The position numbers were made by a program, and so were the translations under genes. A stretch of 64,000 bases of DNA. It comes from Halomontanus rarus. Its GTDB lineage: Archaea > Halobacteriota > Halobacteria > Halobacteriales > Natrialbaceae. This document shows positions 61,216-64,000 of this stretch, in pieces (the stretch's first letter is position 1; each line of letters opens with the position of its first letter). The DNA lies in assembly GCF_029338335.1 (NCBI RefSeq), contig NZ_CP119796.1. One strand, given 5' to 3'. The notes beneath the pieces were generated by a model. It was not told the origin of the DNA and did not search any database. It saw nothing but the letters and a program-made list of their open reading frames with translations.

Positions 61216-62301
61216 CTACTGACCGAGAATCGCGTCCACGTCGGCGTGGTCGGTCAACAGCGAGTGCATTCGATCGACCGTCGAGCGGTCGCGGGTCCGT
61301 CCGCTCCGAACGACGTCTTCGGCGCGTTCGACCGTCGTCAGCGTGTCCGTCTGAACCTGCAGGATCGGCACGCCCTTTTCGGCTGCCTGTCCGAGAATCG
61401 CCCCCGACGGCCGGTGGCCGCCGGTGAGGAACAGACAGCGAACGCCGGGGGCCTCGAGTGCTGCCGTGTGGATCTCTGCCCGGTCGCCGCCCGTGATCAC
61501 GGCGGCGTTTTTCGTCCGGCGGAAGTGACGCAGGGCGCTGTCGGCACCCATCGCGCCGACGCTGAAACGCTCGATGTAGGTGTCGAGTCCCTCCCCGACG
61601 AGAACGGTCGCACCGAGTTCCTCCGCGAGTTCCTCGACGGTGACCCCCGCCAGTCGCTGCTCGCGCGGGATCACGCCGTGGACGGGGACGTCGCGTCCCT
61701 CGAGGTACGGCACCACGTCCGTCTCGAGTTGATCGTACGCGGCGTCGGAGACGTTGTTGAAGAGGACGCCGTCGAACCGGTCACCCAGAAGGTCCGCCGC
61801 GGCGAGGACGTCGTCGACGTCCCCGGGGACCTCGTAGGGGGCGACCAGGAGCGCCTGTGCGTCGAGCAACTCGGCGACGTCGACGTCGGTGAGATCGACG
61901 ATCCCGCCCATCTCGAGGCGTGCACCGCCCTCGAGCAGCATCCGATCGCGGTCGGCCGCGAGCGTCTCGAAGGCGTCTTCGACGCGCCCGCGGAGTTCGT
62001 CGGGGTCCTCGCGGCCGCGGATCGCCTGCTCGATGAACGTCGGCGAGTAGACGACCGGTTCCATGTCGTGGATCTCGGCCTCGAGATCGAGCAGTTCGCG
62101 AGCGAGCATCGGATCCTCGTCTAAGGTCTTCCCGACGTTGCTCTGCAGGCGGGTTCCCTTGGGTTTCATGTAGCCGACGCTGTCGCCCGCCTCGCGGGCC
62201 GCCTGTGCGAGCGCGAGCGTGATCGCCGTCTTGCCAGTGCTTTCTTCGAGTGAGGTGACGAGTGTGTTCTGGGTCTGGGTCTGGGTCTGAGTCTGGGTCA
62301 T
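61216..62301 (-). CDS. Phosphotransacetylase-family protein (BioD-like P-loop plus DRTGG domain)
   Basis: The 361-residue protein starts MTQTQTQTQTQNTLVTSLEESTGKTAITLALAQAAREAG. The P-loop-like SLEESTGKT and VGYMKPKGTR match the BioD-like N-terminal region of Pta. A DRTGG domain follows (VLVGEGLDTYIERFSVGAMGADSAL, AAVITGGDRAEIHTAAL, LFLTGGHRPSGAILGQA). The catalytic Pta domain itself is absent, so this may regulate or assist acetate metabolism. Its ATG overlaps the stop of the ADP-forming ligase gene as ATGA (62298-62301), so both are coupled. Confidence 0.88.
   Translation of the reverse strand: MTQTQTQTQTQNTLVTSLEESTGKTAITLALAQAAREAGDSVGYMKPKGTRLQSNVGKTLDEDPMLARELLDLEAEIHDMEPVVYSPTFIEQAIRGREDPDELRGRVEDAFETLAADRDRMLLEGGARLEMGGIVDLTDVDVAELLDAQALLVAPYEVPGDVDDVLAAADLLGDRFDGVLFNNVSDAAYDQLETDVVPYLEGRDVPVHGVIPREQRLAGVTVEELAEELGATVLVGEGLDTYIERFSVGAMGADSALRHFRRTKNAAVITGGDRAEIHTAALEAPGVRCLFLTGGHRPSGAILGQAAEKGVPILQVQTDTLTTVERAEDVVRSGRTRDRSTVDRMHSLLTDHADVDAILGQ
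62271..62301 (-). repeat. Hexanucleotide repeat encoding Thr-Gln repeats at the N-terminus
   Basis: Read on the minus strand the start region is five copies of ACCCAG or ACTCAG encoding TQ after the Met. The last copies differ in single bases. Change in unit number would alter the N-terminal length without a frameshift. Confidence 0.85.
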
Positions 62302-64000
62302 TCTAACGCCTCCGTGTCCACGGTCAGTCTGAGGTCGATCGCCTGTACGCCCTCCGGCCCCGCGACCAGCGGGTTGATATCGAGTTCGAGGATCGCCGGG
62401 AAGTCGGTCACGAGCTGTGAGAGTCGCTGAACGGTCTCGACGACGCCATCGACGTCCGCCGGTTGACGCCCGCGAGCGCCGCGCAACAGCGGCGCCGCCT
62501 GAATCTCGTCGACCATCTCGCGGGCCTCCTGCTCGCCGATCGGAGCGACGCGAACGGAGGTGTCCTCGAGAATTTCGACGAAGATTCCGCCGAGTCCGAA
62601 CAGCAGCAGCGGGCCGAACTGTGGGTCGCGGTTCATCCCGACGATCGTCTCCGTCGACGCCTCGAGGTCGAGCATCTCCTGGACCTGGACGCCGAGGATC
62701 CGCGCGTCGGGCTGGTAATTTCGGGCGCGAGCGACCAGATCCTCGAACGTGTCCGGGACGTCCGCGTCGGCCACGCCGACGGCGACGCCACCGATGTCCG
62801 ACTTGTGTGAGATGTCCGGACTGACGATCTTCATCACGACGTCGCCGTCGATCTCGGCGGCGATCTCTCTCGCGTCCCCCGGATCGTCCACGATCTCGCC
62901 GTGTGGTGTCGGAATGCCGTAGGCCTCGAGGAGGTCCATCGACTCGACGCCGAGTCGGTTGTCGTCGCGGTCGCGGGCGCGCTCTAAGATCTCGCGGGCG
63001 CGTTCCCGGTCCACGTCGAAGGTCGCTGGCTCCCCGACCGACCGCTCGCTGATATCGCGGTAAGTCGAGAGCGCGTCGAGCCCCGACACCGCCCGTGCGG
63101 GGTCGAAGTAGTTCGGAATGCCACTTTCGCGGAGGGTCTCCTCGGCCGCTCGCGAGCGCGCGCCGCCCATCATGCTGGTGACGACGGGCTTGCCGTACTC
63201 GGCGGTGCGCTCGATGACCACCTCGGCGAGGTCGGCGTAGTCGAGCACGGCCGTCGGCGCGCTGACGACGACCGCCGCGCCGACGTTCGGGTCCGAGAGG
63301 GCGATGTCCAGCGCCTCGTCGAACCGCTCGACGTCGGCGTCGCCGATCGCGTCGATCGGGTTGTAGACGTTCGCTTCCTCGGGCATGGCCTCGGCGAGCG
63401 CGTCGATCGTCTCGTCGGTAAACGAGGCCATATCCAGCCCGGAGTCGCCGATCGCGTCCGTCGTCAGGACGCCCGGACCGCCGGCGTTGGTGACGACCGC
63501 GACGCCGTCTGTCTCCGGGACCGGAAGCCCCGACAGCGCGCGGGCGTAGTCGAACAGCTCCTGGACCGACGCCGCGCGGAGCACGCCGGCCTGCTCGAGC
63601 CCGGTCTCGTAGGCGCGTTCGCTGCCCGCGATCGCCCCCGTGTGCGAGGAGGCGGCGCTCGCGCCCGCCTCGGTTCGCCCCGACTTCACGAGGACGATCG
63701 GCGTCTCGTCGGTCACCTCGCTCGCGGTGTCGATGAAGTCGCGCCCGTCGTCGATCCCTTCGAGGTAGCCGATGATGACGTCCGTCTCCTCGCTGTCGCC
63801 CCACTCCCGGACGAAGTCGGTCTCGTCGAGGACGGTCTTGTTTCCGAGGGAAACGACGTCCCGAAAGCCGATCCCCTGATCGTTGGCCCAGTCGAGGACC
63901 GCCGTGATGAACGCGCCCGATTGACTCATGAACGAGACCGAGCCCTCGAGTGCGTTCTCGGGGCCGAAGGTCGCGTTCATGTCGACGGCGGTGTTCATTA
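62298..64000 (-). CDS. acd: Acetate-CoA ligase (ADP-forming), fused alpha and beta parts (partial, N-terminus beyond window)
   Basis: The enzyme makes ATP and acetate from acetyl-CoA and ADP, the usual archaeal route for acetate. The visible 567 codons start inside the CoA-ligase region (NTAVDMNATFGPENALEGSVSFMSQSGAF), then SSHTGAIAGSERAYE (with the phospho-His loop), VVTNAGGPGVLTTDA, and an ATP-grasp part with LEAYGIPTPHGEIVDD, VMKIVSPDISHKSDIGGVAVGV and LLLFGLGGIFVEILEDTSVRVAP. The frame continues to the right edge without a real start; about 130 residues are missing. It is coupled to the DRTGG gene. Confidence 0.93.
   Translation of the reverse strand, partial: MNTAVDMNATFGPENALEGSVSFMSQSGAFITAVLDWANDQGIGFRDVVSLGNKTVLDETDFVREWGDSEETDVIIGYLEGIDDGRDFIDTASEVTDETPIVLVKSGRTEAGASAASSHTGAIAGSERAYETGLEQAGVLRAASVQELFDYARALSGLPVPETDGVAVVTNAGGPGVLTTDAIGDSGLDMASFTDETIDALAEAMPEEANVYNPIDAIGDADVERFDEALDIALSDPNVGAAVVVSAPTAVLDYADLAEVVIERTAEYGKPVVTSMMGGARSRAAEETLRESGIPNYFDPARAVSGLDALSTYRDISERSVGEPATFDVDRERAREILERARDRDDNRLGVESMDLLEAYGIPTPHGEIVDDPGDAREIAAEIDGDVVMKIVSPDISHKSDIGGVAVGVADADVPDTFEDLVARARNYQPDARILGVQVQEMLDLEASTETIVGMNRDPQFGPLLLFGLGGIFVEILEDTSVRVAPIGEQEAREMVDEIQAAPLLRGARGRQPADVDGVVETVQRLSQLVTDFPAILELDINPLVAGPEGVQAIDLRLTVDTEALE

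Noticed and set aside
61216..63804. One 862-codon minus-strand gene joining the DRTGG protein with upstream sequence
   Set aside because: The upstream 500 residues are an Arg-rich shadow of the acd frame. The real start is ATG 62301, overlapping the acd stop.
1..64000. CRISPR array, IS element, integrase, prophage genes or rRNA
   Set aside because: No regularly spaced direct repeats, transposase or integrase motif, terminal inverted repeats or rRNA-like stretches were seen on either strand.

Overview
The window is a stretch of chromosome from an extremely halophilic archaeon (class Halobacteria). The evidence is a GC-rich genome with strongly acidic proteins, archaeal-only genes (topoisomerase VI A and B, archaeal S-adenosylmethionine synthetase, PAC2 chaperone, HalOD1 and Bat-type regulators), tRNA genes without an encoded CCA, and many leaderless genes with a TATA-like box about 25-30 bases before the start codon. 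The hexamer CTCGAG is very common, as in Natrialba/Natronorubrum/Haloterrigena-type genomes; placement below class level is inference. Most of the window is ordinary core genome. I see no CRISPR array, transposase, integrase, rRNA or replication origin.

Layout. 1-4.1 kb: sucD (cut by the left edge) and sucC, then small regulators (HalOD1, Bat-type HTH, a winged-helix DUF7344-like protein). 4.3-4.5 kb: tRNA-Glu(UUC), with a 22-bp copy of its 3' end 80 bp downstream that looks like an old integration scar. 4.6-7.5 kb: a fumarylacetoacetase-fold hydrolase, a metallo-beta-lactamase-fold protein and a zinc-ribbon membrane protein with a repeat-rich tail. 7.5-15.9 kb: a divergent topoisomerase block, top6B-top6A on the minus strand and gyrB-(32-aa ORF)-gyrA on the plus strand, sharing a 250-bp promoter region. 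16-22.7 kb: two winged-helix regulators (one DtxR-like), arginase, type II NADH dehydrogenase, a small export-family membrane protein, a hexapeptide acyltransferase and purD.

23-28.3 kb: a molybdenum hydroxylase operon (XdhC-like factor, 2Fe-2S subunit, FAD subunit, an unannotated-looking 41-aa ORF with ATGA overlaps on both sides, Mo-binding subunit with the SYRGAGR active-site loop). A 34-aa single-helix membrane ORF lies alone at 28.5-28.6 kb. 28.8-33.1 kb: a DUF1998-type DEAD/DEAH helicase and an HhH/RNase H-fold exonuclease, which match the bacterial MrfA/MrfB (YprA/YprB) repair pair. 33.2-34.8 kb: thyA and an overlapping dihydrofolate reductase. 34.8-42.7 kb: fructosamine-kinase-like protein, DUF255 thioredoxin-fold protein, a small thioredoxin, cysteine synthase, alpha/beta hydrolase, a DUF5804-like protein and an exported protein with a duplicated domain. 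42.9-50.5 kb: thiI, NUDIX hydrolase, S-adenosylmethionine synthetase, CYTH protein, FKBP-type isomerase, a RecA-fold protein without a P-loop, and pyrB-pyrI.

50.6-57.7 kb is the most accessory-looking part: a 41-aa membrane protein, a TIM-barrel-like protein, a glutamine-rich disordered protein with a phasin-like head and an operator-like palindrome in its leader, NUDIX, universal stress protein, PAC2, a beta-barrel-like protein with a D-rich tail, two gene-poor stretches, and a lower-GC exported protein next to tRNA-Lys(CUU). 58-64 kb: a TrkA-N/DHH fusion phosphoesterase, a PRC-barrel protein, a winged-helix regulator, and a coupled pair of ADP-forming acetate-CoA ligase (cut by the right edge) and a BioD/DRTGG phosphotransacetylase-like protein.

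Coordinates are from the given sequence. Starts were moved inward where the longest frame only added low-complexity, Arg-rich sequence and an inner start fits family length or TATA spacing. All family assignments come from motifs read by eye; no database search was run.
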